A stretch of 33,820 nucleotides of DNA from Micromonospora globispora (GTDB taxonomy: Bacteria > Actinomycetota > Actinomycetes > Mycobacteriales > Micromonosporaceae), in NCBI RefSeq assembly GCF_003857015.1, contig NZ_QGGF01000268.1, forward strand, positions 1 through 33,820. The letters are read 5' to 3'. A program made the position numbers and the translations under genes. Below, piece by piece: positions 1-6,901 of the stretch. The stretch's first letter is position 1; the number at the start of each line of letters is the position of its first letter. Below the pieces are notes generated by a model. The model saw only the letters and a program-made list of their open reading frames with translations, did no database searches and was not told the origin of the DNA.

Positions 1-2
1 CA

Positions 3-1259
3 GAACAGCAGCCCGGTGCGCCGACAACGGCCGCAGCCACCGTCCCGCCGGGCCGCTCCGGTCGCCGGTGTGTGGTGCCGCCGCACCCGCACGCCCCGGT
101 TCCCGGCTACGGGGACGGGACGGCGTACCGGCCGCGGTACGGGCAGTCGGGGCCTGGCGGGCAGCCCGCCCACCCGGGCGCGCCGACATATCCGGCGCAG
201 GTGGAGACGACCACCGCCGACTGGTACCCGCCTGCCTGGTCACCGGGTCAGCCGGCGACGGCCCCGGTGCCGCCGCAGCCGAGGGTGCCCGCTCCCGGAT
301 ATCCGGACCGGGCCTGGACGCCGGAGACCGGGGCCACCCCGACCGCGGAGGACTTCGCCCGGCGCCGCCAGGCCAGGCCGGTCGACCCCGTCGCCACCAT
401 GGGGGTCCGCGCGGTGGTGAACAAGCTCGGCCTGGTCCGGCTCGCACCGGGGCGGCACGAGCAGGAGATCCGGCGCGACATCGAGATGGTCCGGCGCAAC
501 TTCGGTGGGTTGCGCCAGGTGACCGTGGTCAACCCGAAGGGCGGCGCCGGCAAGACGGTGGCGATCCTGCTGCTCGCCATGACGTTCGGGCAGAAGCGCG
601 GCGGCTACGTGCTGGCCTGGGACAACAACGAGACCCAGGGCACCCTGGGCATGCGGGCCCAACAGGACTTCCACTCCCGTACCGTCCGGGACCTGCTGCG
701 CGACCCGGGCCAGTTCCAGGGTGCGCACGGCCGGGTTGGCGACTTGTCCCAGTACGTCCGCTCGCAGGGCGAGGGGATGTTCGACGTGCTCGCCTCGGAC
801 GAGTCGGCGACCGGGGGCGAGATGCTCACCGCGACCGCGTTCGGCGAGCTCCGTGAGGTGGTCAGCCGCTTCTACAAGCTGATCTTCGTGGACACCGGGA
901 ACAACGTCCGGGCGCAGAACTGGCAGGCCGCGATGGACGCCACCGATCAGCTGGTGGTCACCATGTCGGCCCGGAACGACTCGGCGGAGACCGCCGCCCG
1001 GATGCTCGACCACCTGGAGCAGAGCGGCCGGCAGCGGCTGGTCCGGCAGGCGGTGACGGTGGTGTCGATGCCGCCGTCGCGGAAGGAGATCGACCTGCCG
1101 GCGATCCAGCAGCACTTCGCCGCGCGCACCCGCGCGGTGCTGCTGGCGCCGTACGAGCGGTTGATCGACACCGGGGAGCCGATCCGGTACGGCCAGCTCT
1201 CCTCAGCCACCCGCGACGCCTGGCTGAAGATCGCGGCAGCGGTCGCCGAGGGGCTCTGA
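3..1259 (+). CDS. MinD/ParA-like (EspI-like) P-loop ATPase, 5' partial
   Basis: The frame is open to the left window edge, so the gene probably begins upstream; the first GTG in the window is at 72 and has no ribosome binding site. The N-terminal ~100 visible residues are rich in Pro, Gly and Tyr. A SIMIBI ATPase domain follows, with a deviant Walker A motif KGGAGKT (bases ~538-558) and a Walker B-like strand LIFVDTGNN (bases ~880-906). The late segment LVVTMSARNDSAETA resembles the MinD/ParA core. The architecture of a proline-rich tail plus SIMIBI NTPase recalls EspI of actinobacterial type VII secretion loci, but no esx genes are visible here because the upstream context is cut off. It could equally be a ParA/MinD orphan that positions cell-pole or envelope machinery. 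The family call is secure and the pathway is not. A strong hairpin terminator follows 12 bp after the stop. Confidence 0.75.
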   Translation, partial: EQQPGAPTTAAATVPPGRSGRRCVVPPHPHAPVPGYGDGTAYRPRYGQSGPGGQPAHPGAPTYPAQVETTTADWYPPAWSPGQPATAPVPPQPRVPAPGYPDRAWTPETGATPTAEDFARRRQARPVDPVATMGVRAVVNKLGLVRLAPGRHEQEIRRDIEMVRRNFGGLRQVTVVNPKGGAGKTVAILLLAMTFGQKRGGYVLAWDNNETQGTLGMRAQQDFHSRTVRDLLRDPGQFQGAHGRVGDLSQYVRSQGEGMFDVLASDESATGGEMLTATAFGELREVVSRFYKLIFVDTGNNVRAQNWQAAMDATDQLVVTMSARNDSAETAARMLDHLEQSGRQRLVRQAVTVVSMPPSRKEIDLPAIQQHFAARTRAVLLAPYERLIDTGEPIRYGQLSSATRDAWLKIAAAVAEGL

Positions 1260-1270
1260 ACAGACACGAT

Positions 1271-1299
1271 GGCCGGCCCGACGGGAGGTCGGGCCGGCC
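1271..1299. terminator. Bidirectional hairpin terminator
   Basis: A perfect 12-bp inverted repeat (1271-1282 with 1288-1299) encloses a 5-nt loop. It lies between the convergent ATPase and DUF3151 genes, so it can end transcription from both sides. It has no T-tract, which is usual in very GC-rich actinobacteria. Confidence 0.7.
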
Positions 1300-1310
1300 G
1301 TCGAGGCGGG

Positions 1311-1739
1311 TCAGTGGCTGGCCAGGGCGTCCCCGGCAGCCGGGTCGCAGTCGCGGAGGAACTGGGCGCAGCGGGCGGCCTCGTCCGCCTCGCCGATCTC
1401 GCCGGCGGCGCGGGAGAGCAGGTAGAGGCAGCGCAGGAAGCCCCGGTTGGGCTTGTGCGACCAGGGCACCGGCCCGTGCCCCTTCCAGCCGCTGCGGCGC
1501 AGCTGGTCCAGGCCCCGGTGGTAGCCGGTGCGCGCGTAGGCGTACGCCGGGATGACCTGGCCCGCGGCGAACGCCCGGGCGGCGAGCGCCGCCCAGGCCG
1601 CGCTGTAGGTCGGGAAGCGCGCCGCAACCTCGGCGTACGCCTCGTCGGTGTCCTGCTGGGTGGCGGCCGCCAGGGCGGCGTCGGCCTCCTCGTGGACGGG
1701 CAGGAGGGTGGCCGGTGGCTCATTCAACAGGTTCTGCAT
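1311..1739 (-). CDS. DUF3151 family protein
   Basis: A 142-residue soluble protein beginning MQNLLNEPPATLLP. It matches the actinobacterial DUF3151 family, which lies beside fba in many genomes (Rv0360c near Rv0363c in M. tuberculosis, from memory). The central block AYAYARTGYHRGLDQLRRSG followed by GHGPVPWSH.PNRGFLRCLYLLSRAAGEIGE is the recognisable part. The Ala-rich helices look like a TPR-type helical bundle. I start it at the ATG at 1739; an in-frame TTG four codons upstream is less likely. Its biochemical role is unknown. Conservation beside fba is the only functional hint, and here the LOG gene separates the two. Confidence 0.82.
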   Translation of the reverse strand: MQNLLNEPPATLLPVHEEADAALAAATQQDTDEAYAEVAARFPTYSAAWAALAARAFAAGQVIPAYAYARTGYHRGLDQLRRSGWKGHGPVPWSHKPNRGFLRCLYLLSRAAGEIGEADEAARCAQFLRDCDPAAGDALASH

Positions 1740-1988
1740 CGCCCCATTCAACCCGCTTCGCCCCGAGGCGCGCGAGGGGGTCGGGGAACCCGGTCGGCTG
1801 AACGGCTGAGGGTTTCGTCACGCCTGCGGCCCATGCCCCGGGAGATGTTTTCCATTACAACTATTGGTCCGGAGCCTCCCCAGGTACCGGTACGCAGGAG
1901 CCCGGGGCCTCGGTCGCCGGGCTCCTGCCCGTTGCGGCACCGCTCGGGCCGGGTTTGGCCGGTTGCCCGGTGCGGGCAGGATGACCTG
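1740..1988. promoter_or_regulatory. Divergent intergenic region with AT-rich island and leader hairpin
   Basis: This gap separates the divergent DUF3151 and LOG genes. It holds an AT-rich island (about 1846-1866, unusual for this DNA) that probably carries the promoters, though I cannot assign clear -35/-10 pairs. Downstream is a perfect 12-bp hairpin (1894-1905 with 1917-1928, 11-nt loop), about 60 nt before the LOG start. The hairpin would lie in the LOG leader RNA and could be an attenuator or an upstream terminator. Confidence 0.4.
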
Positions 1989-3200
1989 GTGCCTTCCCCA
2001 CCTCCCGCGGACGTCATCGAGCCGCACACCAGCCACGACGAGATCGAGACCCGGGCCGAGTTCGAGCGCCGGCTGGCCACCGGCAGCCTCGCCGGTCTGA
2101 CCGTGCAGGGGCTGCGCCTCGACCTCGATCCGGCCCCCGATCTGACCGGCGTCGAGGTCGCCGGCACCCTCTTCGTCGGCTGCCGGTTCGCCAACCGTGA
2201 GGTCGGCGCCGACCTGGTCCGGCGCGGGGCGAACGTGGTGCCGCCCTTCTCCGGGCTGCCGTACCCGACCCAGCCGTCCCACCTCTACACCCCGGACGAC
2301 CTGGCCGCCGGCTTCGCCGACGGTGGGTTCGCCGGGATGTACGACACCCGGGTGTACGAGCACTTCCGCGCCCACGGCGGCGCGCTGCCCGACGTCCGCG
2401 AGGCGCTCGGTCAGCGGCTGCACGACCACGGGGTGGACAACGCGCTGGTCGACGCCACCCGGGCCTGGCTGGCGGCGCATGGGCCGCAGTCCGTGGTCGG
2501 GGTGATGGGCGGGCACGCCGTCCCGCGCGGCAGCGCCGCGTACCGGATGGCGGCGGTGCTGGGCTGGGAGCTGGCCCGGGCCGACCGGCTGGTGGTGACC
2601 GGGGGCGGTCCCGGGGTGATGGAGGCGGCGAACCTCGGCGCGTTCCTGGCGGCCTGGCCGGCGGAGGAGCTGACCGCCGCGATCGACCTGCTCGCCACCG
2701 CCCCGGACTTCACCGACCACGACCGCTACACGGCCGCCGCCCTGGCGGTCCGCCAGCGGTACGCGCCCGGCCCGACGCTCCCGGCGCAGCGCCCCGCCGC
2801 GTCCGGTACGGAGTGGGCCCGCTCGGGCGGGCTGGCGATCCCCACCTGGCTGTACGGGCACGAGCCGGCGAACCTCTTCGCCGGGCGGATCGCCAAGTAC
2901 TTCTCGAACGCCATCCGCGAGGACACCATCCTGCGGCTGGCCCGGGGCGGCATAGTCTTCGCGCCCGGCCGGGCCGGGACCGTGCAGGAGGTGTTCCAGG
3001 CGGCCACCAAGACGTACTACGGCACCGACGGCGCGAGCGGCGCGTACGTCTTCCTGGATCGGGCGTACTGGACGGCGGAGCTGCCGATCGAGTCGCTGCT
3101 GCGACCGCTGCTGGCCGCCTCGCGCTTCGGCGACCTCTCGTCCACCGTGCACCTCACGGACGACGTGCGGGAGGCGGTCCGGGTGCTGACGGCCGGCTGA
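1989..3200 (+). CDS. LOG family Rossmann-fold nucleotide-binding protein
   Basis: A 403-residue protein. The LOG/lysine-decarboxylase-like core starts near residue 170 with VVGVMGGHAVPRGS and contains the signature VVTGGGPGVMEAAN. LOG and PpnN relatives are nucleoside 5'-monophosphate phosphoribohydrolases that release the base from a nucleotide. The usual second motif PGGxGTxxE appears here as APGRAGTVQE, with Arg replacing the second Gly, so activity should not be assumed. The N-terminal ~150 residues form an extra domain outside classical LOG proteins. I chose the GTG at 1989 because GCAGGA lies about 8 nt upstream. The frame stays open much further upstream, but that part is antisense to DUF3151 and is not coding. 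A terminator shared with fba follows immediately. Confidence 0.82.
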   Translation: MPSPPPADVIEPHTSHDEIETRAEFERRLATGSLAGLTVQGLRLDLDPAPDLTGVEVAGTLFVGCRFANREVGADLVRRGANVVPPFSGLPYPTQPSHLYTPDDLAAGFADGGFAGMYDTRVYEHFRAHGGALPDVREALGQRLHDHGVDNALVDATRAWLAAHGPQSVVGVMGGHAVPRGSAAYRMAAVLGWELARADRLVVTGGGPGVMEAANLGAFLAAWPAEELTAAIDLLATAPDFTDHDRYTAAALAVRQRYAPGPTLPAQRPAASGTEWARSGGLAIPTWLYGHEPANLFAGRIAKYFSNAIREDTILRLARGGIVFAPGRAGTVQEVFQAATKTYYGTDGASGAYVFLDRAYWTAELPIESLLRPLLAASRFGDLSSTVHLTDDVREAVRVLTAG

Positions 3201-3205
3201 CGGAA

Positions 3206-3236
3206 AAGGCCGGCGCCCATCCCGGGAGCCGGCCTT
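3206..3236. terminator. Bidirectional terminator between LOG gene and fba
   Basis: A 9-bp inverted repeat (AAGGCCGGC at 3206-3214 and GCCGGCCTT at 3228-3236) is preceded by a run of As on the plus strand. It sits between two convergent genes and can serve both. Confidence 0.7.
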
Positions 3237-3252
3237 CACCGAAGGCGGTGCC

Positions 3253-4278
3253 TTACTTCTTCATGGTGGTGCCGGTGGAACGCAGGTGCTCGCAGGCCTC
3301 GACCACCCGGGCGGCCATGCCGGCCTCGGCGGCCTTGCCCCAGACGCGCGGGTCGTACATCTTCTTGTTGCCGACCTCGCCGTCCACCTTGAGCACGCCG
3401 TCGTAGTTGCGGAGCATGTGGTCCGCCACCGGCCGGGTGAAGCAGTACTGGGTGTCGGTGTCGATGTTCATCTTCACCACGCCGTAGTCCAGCGCCTCGC
3501 GGATCTCCGACAGCAGCGAGCCGGAACCGCCGTGGAAGACCAGGCTGAGCGGCTTCTCCTTGCCGTACTTGGCGCCCACCGCCATCTGGATGTGGTTGAG
3601 CACCTCGGGGCGGAGCTTGACGTTGCCCGGCTTGTAGACGCCGTGCACGTTGCCGAAGGTCAGCGCCGCCATGTAGCGGCCCTTCTCGCCCAGGCCGAGC
3701 GCGTCGACCATGGCCAGGCCATCCTCGACGGTGGTGTAGAGCTTCTCGTTGATGGCGTTCTCGACGCCGTCCTCCTCGCCACCGACGACGCCGACCTCGA
3801 TCTCGAGGACGATCTTGCCCTTGGCGGCCTCGGCGAGGAGCTGCTCGGCGATCTCCAGGTTTTCCGCCACCGGCACGGCCGAGCCGTCCCACATGTGCGA
3901 CTGGAACAGCGGCTCCTGGCCGTTCTTGACCCGCTCCTGCGAGATGGCCATCAGCGGACGGACGAACTTGTCCAGCTTGTCCTTCGGGCAGTGGTCGGTG
4001 TGCAGCGCGATGTTCACCGGGTACTTCTTGGCCACCTCGTGCGCGTACGCGGCGAACGCGGCGGCGCCGGTGACCATGTCCTTGATCGACGGGCCGGAGA
4101 GGTACTCCGCGCCGCCGGTGGAGACCTGAATGATGCCGTCGCTCTCCGCGTCGGCGAAGCCCTTGAGCGCCGCGTTCAGCGTCTGCGAGGAGGTCACGTT
4201 GATCGCGGGGTACGCGTACCGGCCGGCCTTGGCCCGGTCCAGCATCTCCGCGTAAGCCTCGGGGGAAGCGATGGGCAT
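3253..4278 (-). CDS. fba: Fructose-bisphosphate aldolase, class II
   Basis: A 341-residue, zinc-dependent cytoplasmic aldolase that interconverts fructose 1,6-bisphosphate with dihydroxyacetone phosphate and glyceraldehyde 3-phosphate in glycolysis and gluconeogenesis. The motif HTDHC at residues 93-97 supplies the catalytic Asp95 and Zn ligand His96. Further zinc ligands are His212 (NVHGVY) and His249 (VFHGGSGS, phosphate-binding glycine loop). DTDTQ near residue 276 is also typical. The length matches the ~340-residue actinobacterial type. The ATG start is preceded by AAGGAG with 9-nt spacing. It is monocistronic, with a terminator directly downstream. Confidence 0.97.
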   Translation of the reverse strand: MPIASPEAYAEMLDRAKAGRYAYPAINVTSSQTLNAALKGFADAESDGIIQVSTGGAEYLSGPSIKDMVTGAAAFAAYAHEVAKKYPVNIALHTDHCPKDKLDKFVRPLMAISQERVKNGQEPLFQSHMWDGSAVPVAENLEIAEQLLAEAAKGKIVLEIEVGVVGGEEDGVENAINEKLYTTVEDGLAMVDALGLGEKGRYMAALTFGNVHGVYKPGNVKLRPEVLNHIQMAVGAKYGKEKPLSLVFHGGSGSLLSEIREALDYGVVKMNIDTDTQYCFTRPVADHMLRNYDGVLKVDGEVGNKKMYDPRVWGKAAEAGMAARVVEACEHLRSTGTTMKK

Positions 4279-4409
4279 GTCGAACGCTCCTTACTTACCG
4301 CTCTCGGCCGTGCAGGCCGCTGTCTTCCATGGGTGCGCCGGACCGCGCTGTCCACCGCGGGCAGTATCCCGTAGAAGGTGGCGACGGGCACAACCGACCC
4401 GAGCCCCGC

Positions 4410-4793
4410 TCACCGGTTCTCCAGTCTGTCCGGCACGGCGACGCTGATCAGCCAGCTCACCACCGCCATCACGATCGCTCCCCAGAACGCCGCCCAGAAA
4501 CCGTCCACCCGGAACGCGAGATGCAGCCCCCGGGCGATCCAGTCGGTGAGCAGGAACAGCAGCGCGTTGACCACCAGCGCGAACAGACCGAGGGTGAGCA
4601 GGTAGAACACGCAGCCGAACACCTTGATGACCGGCTTGAGCACCGCGTTGACCACGCCGAAGATGAGCGCCACGGCGATCAGGGTGAGCGCGGTGTTGGC
4701 ACCCGGCTCACCGCCCACCCTGACTCCGGGCACGATCAGGGTGGTGACCCACAGCGCGATCGCGGTGATCACCAGCCGGATCAGGAAGCCCAC
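4410..4793 (-). CDS. Phage holin family (PF04020) membrane protein
   Basis: A 127-residue protein with four predicted membrane helices: residues ~2-22, a second around ALTLIAVALIFGVVNAVL, a third in VFYLLTLGLFALVVNALLFLL and a last in AAFWGAIVMAVVSWLISVAV. The pattern of GVVNAVLKP followed by LTLGLFALVVNALLFLLTDW is characteristic of the PF04020 (YvlD-like) family. Despite its Pfam name this family is a housekeeping bacterial membrane protein of unknown role, not a phage gene. The GTG start at 4793 is supported by AGGA about 8 nt upstream. The frame continues further upstream without coding character. It lies upstream of fba on the same strand, and 131 bp separate it from the fba start. Confidence 0.85.
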   Translation of the reverse strand: MGFLIRLVITAIALWVTTLIVPGVRVGGEPGANTALTLIAVALIFGVVNAVLKPVIKVFGCVFYLLTLGLFALVVNALLFLLTDWIARGLHLAFRVDGFWAAFWGAIVMAVVSWLISVAVPDRLENR

Positions 4794-4963
4794 GGATCCA
4801 TCCTGGCACCGGGTCCCCCGCCCGGAGGGCCAATCGCCCGACTCCACCCCCGCGTGGCGGGCCGTCGGCCAGGGGCCGCGGTTCGGCCCGGCTCCGAGCG
4901 GGGACCGGGTGCAGCCCGTACGGTGTGTGGGTAACTGTCCGCACCGAGATCCAGGGAGGGACG

Positions 4964-5176
4964 ATGGGTCAGCCCGACGAGGACTTCGCCCCGAGCGACC
5001 ACCTCGCTCCGGAGGAGCGGGATCTGGAGGCGGAGCCCGCCGACGCGATGGAGCAGGCCATGGTGGTCCGCCCCGACGACGGCGACATCGAGCCGCAGCG
5101 CGGCATGGAGGTCGACGACTGGGACGCCATGGAGCAGGCCCGGATCGTCGCCGCCGACGAGGACGACTACCGCTGA
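4964..5176 (+). CDS. Small acidic protein with duplicated DAMEQA motif
   Basis: A 70-residue, strongly acidic protein, probably cytoplasmic and partly disordered. The motif DAMEQA occurs twice, at residues 27-32 and 54-59, each followed by a short hydrophobic pair and an acidic stretch; the protein ends DEDDYR. The ATG at 4964 has the ribosome binding site GGGAGGG just upstream. I do not recognise a named family, though similar short acidic proteins occur in actinobacteria. It is convergent with the LCP gene, and only three bases separate the two stop codons. Confidence 0.72.
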   Translation: MGQPDEDFAPSDHLAPEERDLEAEPADAMEQAMVVRPDDGDIEPQRGMEVDDWDAMEQARIVAADEDDYR

Positions 5177-5179
5177 CGC

Positions 5180-6241
5180 CTACCGCAGCCCGGTGACCCG
5201 ATCCGGGTGGGCGGCCGTCCACTCGCTCAGCCGGTCCTCCCCGAGCGCGGCGAGGAACGCCGGCGCAGTTGCCCGGTCGAGCTGGAAGCCGAAGAACGGC
5301 TTCTCCGCGTAGACGACCGGGAGGCCGACCGCGACCGGCTCGGCGGCGGCCGCCTTCCCGGCCACCGAGAGCAGCGCGGGCAGCGACGTCTCCCCGGTCT
5401 CCACCGTCAGCCCGGAGCCGGCCTGCGTAAGCAGCGTGTGCAGCATCGCGGGATTCGTCAGTCCACCCCGCTCGCCGATCCGGCGCAGCAGCCCGGCCGC
5501 GTACCGCTGGGCGTTCCGGTCCCGGTCCCGCACCGCGTCGGTGAGCCCATGACGCTGCCGGAGCAGGTCGACCGAGGCGGCGCCGTCGAGCTGCTGGCAG
5601 CCGGCGGGGAAGACCCGGCGAGTGTGCATGGACTTGATGCCCTGCGGCAGGCAGACCGGTACGCCGCCGACCGCGTCGGTGAGCTTCCGCAGCGCCGAGT
5701 AGGTCAGCACCGCCCCGCCGTCGATCGGTACGCCGGTGACCTCGGTGACCACCCGTCGGGTCAGATCGTAGCCGTGGGTCAGGTCGCCCTTCCCCGCCAT
5801 ACTGCCGTAGGCGAAGGAGCTGTTGAGCTTGTTCGTGCCGACCCCGGGGATCGGCACCTGCAGGTCGCGCGGGAGCGAGACGAGGTAGAGCCGGCTCCGG
5901 TCCGCCGGGACGTGCACCAGCAGGATGGAGTCCGCCCGCCGGCCCCCGCCGGGGCTGGCCCCGTCCAGGCCGAGCAGAAGCAGGTTCAGCGCCCCGGTGG
6001 GCGTCGACGGAACGGGCTCGAGCAGCAGCGTCGCCGTCTGCTGCGGCCGGTCCGGGGTCATCGCCGGTACGCCGACCAGGGCGGCAACGACCAGCGCCAA
6101 CGCCGTACCGCCCAGCCGGAGGCGGAGTCGGCGGCGCCGGCGGCGGACCACCGTCCGCTCGATCGCGGCGCGTATCGGCGCGGTGGCCGGGGCCAGGGTC
6201 TCGTGCCGGGCGAAGGCGGCCCGCAGTTCGTCCTCGATCAT
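5180..6241 (-). CDS. LytR-CpsA-Psr (LCP) family protein with sigma-linked N-terminus
   Basis: A 353-residue membrane-anchored protein. LCP enzymes transfer undecaprenyl-linked glycopolymers such as wall teichoic acid or arabinogalactan to peptidoglycan outside the membrane. Residues 1-42 form a cytoplasmic, Arg-rich segment of the kind seen in proteins encoded just after SigE-type sigma factors. A membrane helix spans ~44-60. The LCP domain begins near residue 83 with LNLLLLGLDG, then RRADSILLVH (101-110), SLPRDLQVPIPG (122-133), TNKLNSSFAYG (136-146) and RQRHGLTDAVRDRDRNAQ (228-245). These provide the conserved Asp and Arg residues that bind pyrophosphate and Mg. The start codon overlaps the sigma-factor stop as ATGA, so translation is probably coupled. 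The N-terminal segment could act on the sigma factor, but that is inference. Confidence 0.87.
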   Translation of the reverse strand: MIEDELRAAFARHETLAPATAPIRAAIERTVVRRRRRRLRLRLGGTALALVVAALVGVPAMTPDRPQQTATLLLEPVPSTPTGALNLLLLGLDGASPGGGRRADSILLVHVPADRSRLYLVSLPRDLQVPIPGVGTNKLNSSFAYGSMAGKGDLTHGYDLTRRVVTEVTGVPIDGGAVLTYSALRKLTDAVGGVPVCLPQGIKSMHTRRVFPAGCQQLDGAASVDLLRQRHGLTDAVRDRDRNAQRYAAGLLRRIGERGGLTNPAMLHTLLTQAGSGLTVETGETSLPALLSVAGKAAAAEPVAVGLPVVYAEKPFFGFQLDRATAPAFLAALGEDRLSEWTAAHPDRVTGLR

Positions 6242-6723
6242 GAGCAGACCTCCACGTACTCGGCTCGAAGGGTGGCCAGCGCCCGGGAGATGCAGGACCG
6301 TACGGTGCCGACGGCGCACCCGAGGATCTCGGCGATCTCGGCGTCCGGCAGGTCCTCGTAGTAGCGCAGCACCAGGGTGGCCCGCTGTCGGCGGGGCAAC
6401 CGGGACAGCCAGGACCAGATCTGGTCCCGGTCCACCGCGGACTGGGCGTGGTCGCTGGGCGCCGGCACCGCCTCGTCCGGCTCGCCGCGCAGCAGTACCC
6501 GCCGGGCCCATGAACCCCGTCGCCAGTCGACGTACTGGTTGGTGAGCATCCGGCGGACGTACCGCTCGGGAGAGTCGCTGCGCGCCACCCGGCGCCAGTT
6601 CAGCTGGACCCGCACCATGGTGTCCTGCACCAGGTCCTGGGCCTGGTGCGGATCCCCGGTCAGCATGACCGCGTACCGCAGCAGGGCGCTCAGCCGCGAG
6701 TCGGCGAACTCCTCGTACGTCAC
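6238..6723 (-). CDS. SigE-family ECF RNA polymerase sigma factor
   Basis: A 161-residue group 4 sigma factor. Region 2 covers residues ~5-75 (FADSRLSALLRYAVMLTGDPHQAQDLVQDTMVRV, then SPERYVRRMLTNQYVDWRR). Region 4 covers ~100-155 (LPRRQRATLVLRYYEDLPDAEIAEILGCAVGTVRSCISRAL), a helix-turn-helix for -35 recognition. The length and sequence match the SigE-like subfamily abundant in Streptomyces and Micromonospora. The GTG start at 6723 follows GGGAGGT at 5-nt spacing. It overlaps the downstream LCP gene by four bases. No separate anti-sigma gene is present. Confidence 0.93.
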   Translation of the reverse strand: MTYEEFADSRLSALLRYAVMLTGDPHQAQDLVQDTMVRVQLNWRRVARSDSPERYVRRMLTNQYVDWRRGSWARRVLLRGEPDEAVPAPSDHAQSAVDRDQIWSWLSRLPRRQRATLVLRYYEDLPDAEIAEILGCAVGTVRSCISRALATLRAEYVEVCS

Positions 6724-6782
6724 TGCACCTCCCGGTGTCCCGCCCTGTTGACGGGTACGGGCCGGTGAAACACTGCACCCCG

Positions 6783-6809
6783 CGACTGATCAACCGTTCG
6801 GTCAGTTCC
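6783..6809 (-). promoter_or_regulatory. Candidate ECF-type promoter for the sigma-factor gene
   Basis: Reading the minus strand, GGAAC (6809-6805) and GTCG (6786-6783) resemble ECF -35 and -10 elements separated by 18 nt. They lie about 60 nt before the sigma-factor start. The region also contains the imperfect palindrome ACCGTTCGGT. This would fit autoregulation, but the spacing is slightly long, so it is only a suggestion. Confidence 0.3.
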
Positions 6810-6901
6810 CGGGCCGGCGGCTTACCTGGGACAGCGAGCAATTTAAAGATTTTCTAAGCTCCACGGGCTCCACCTGAATCGTCACGGGAGGAACCCCCTC
6901 A

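Noticed and set aside
1269..1988. In-frame upstream extension of the LOG gene giving a 643-residue protein
   Set aside because: It is antisense to the DUF3151 gene and covers its promoter region. It has no family-like sequence, and the GTG at 1989 has a good ribosome binding site.
3286..4374. Plus-strand reading frame opposite fba
   Set aside because: Compositionally biased shadow with no recognisable domain; fba on the other strand is certain.
4410..4793. Prophage interpretation of the holin-family gene
   Set aside because: PF04020 is a chromosomal membrane-protein family despite its name, and no other phage gene is near.
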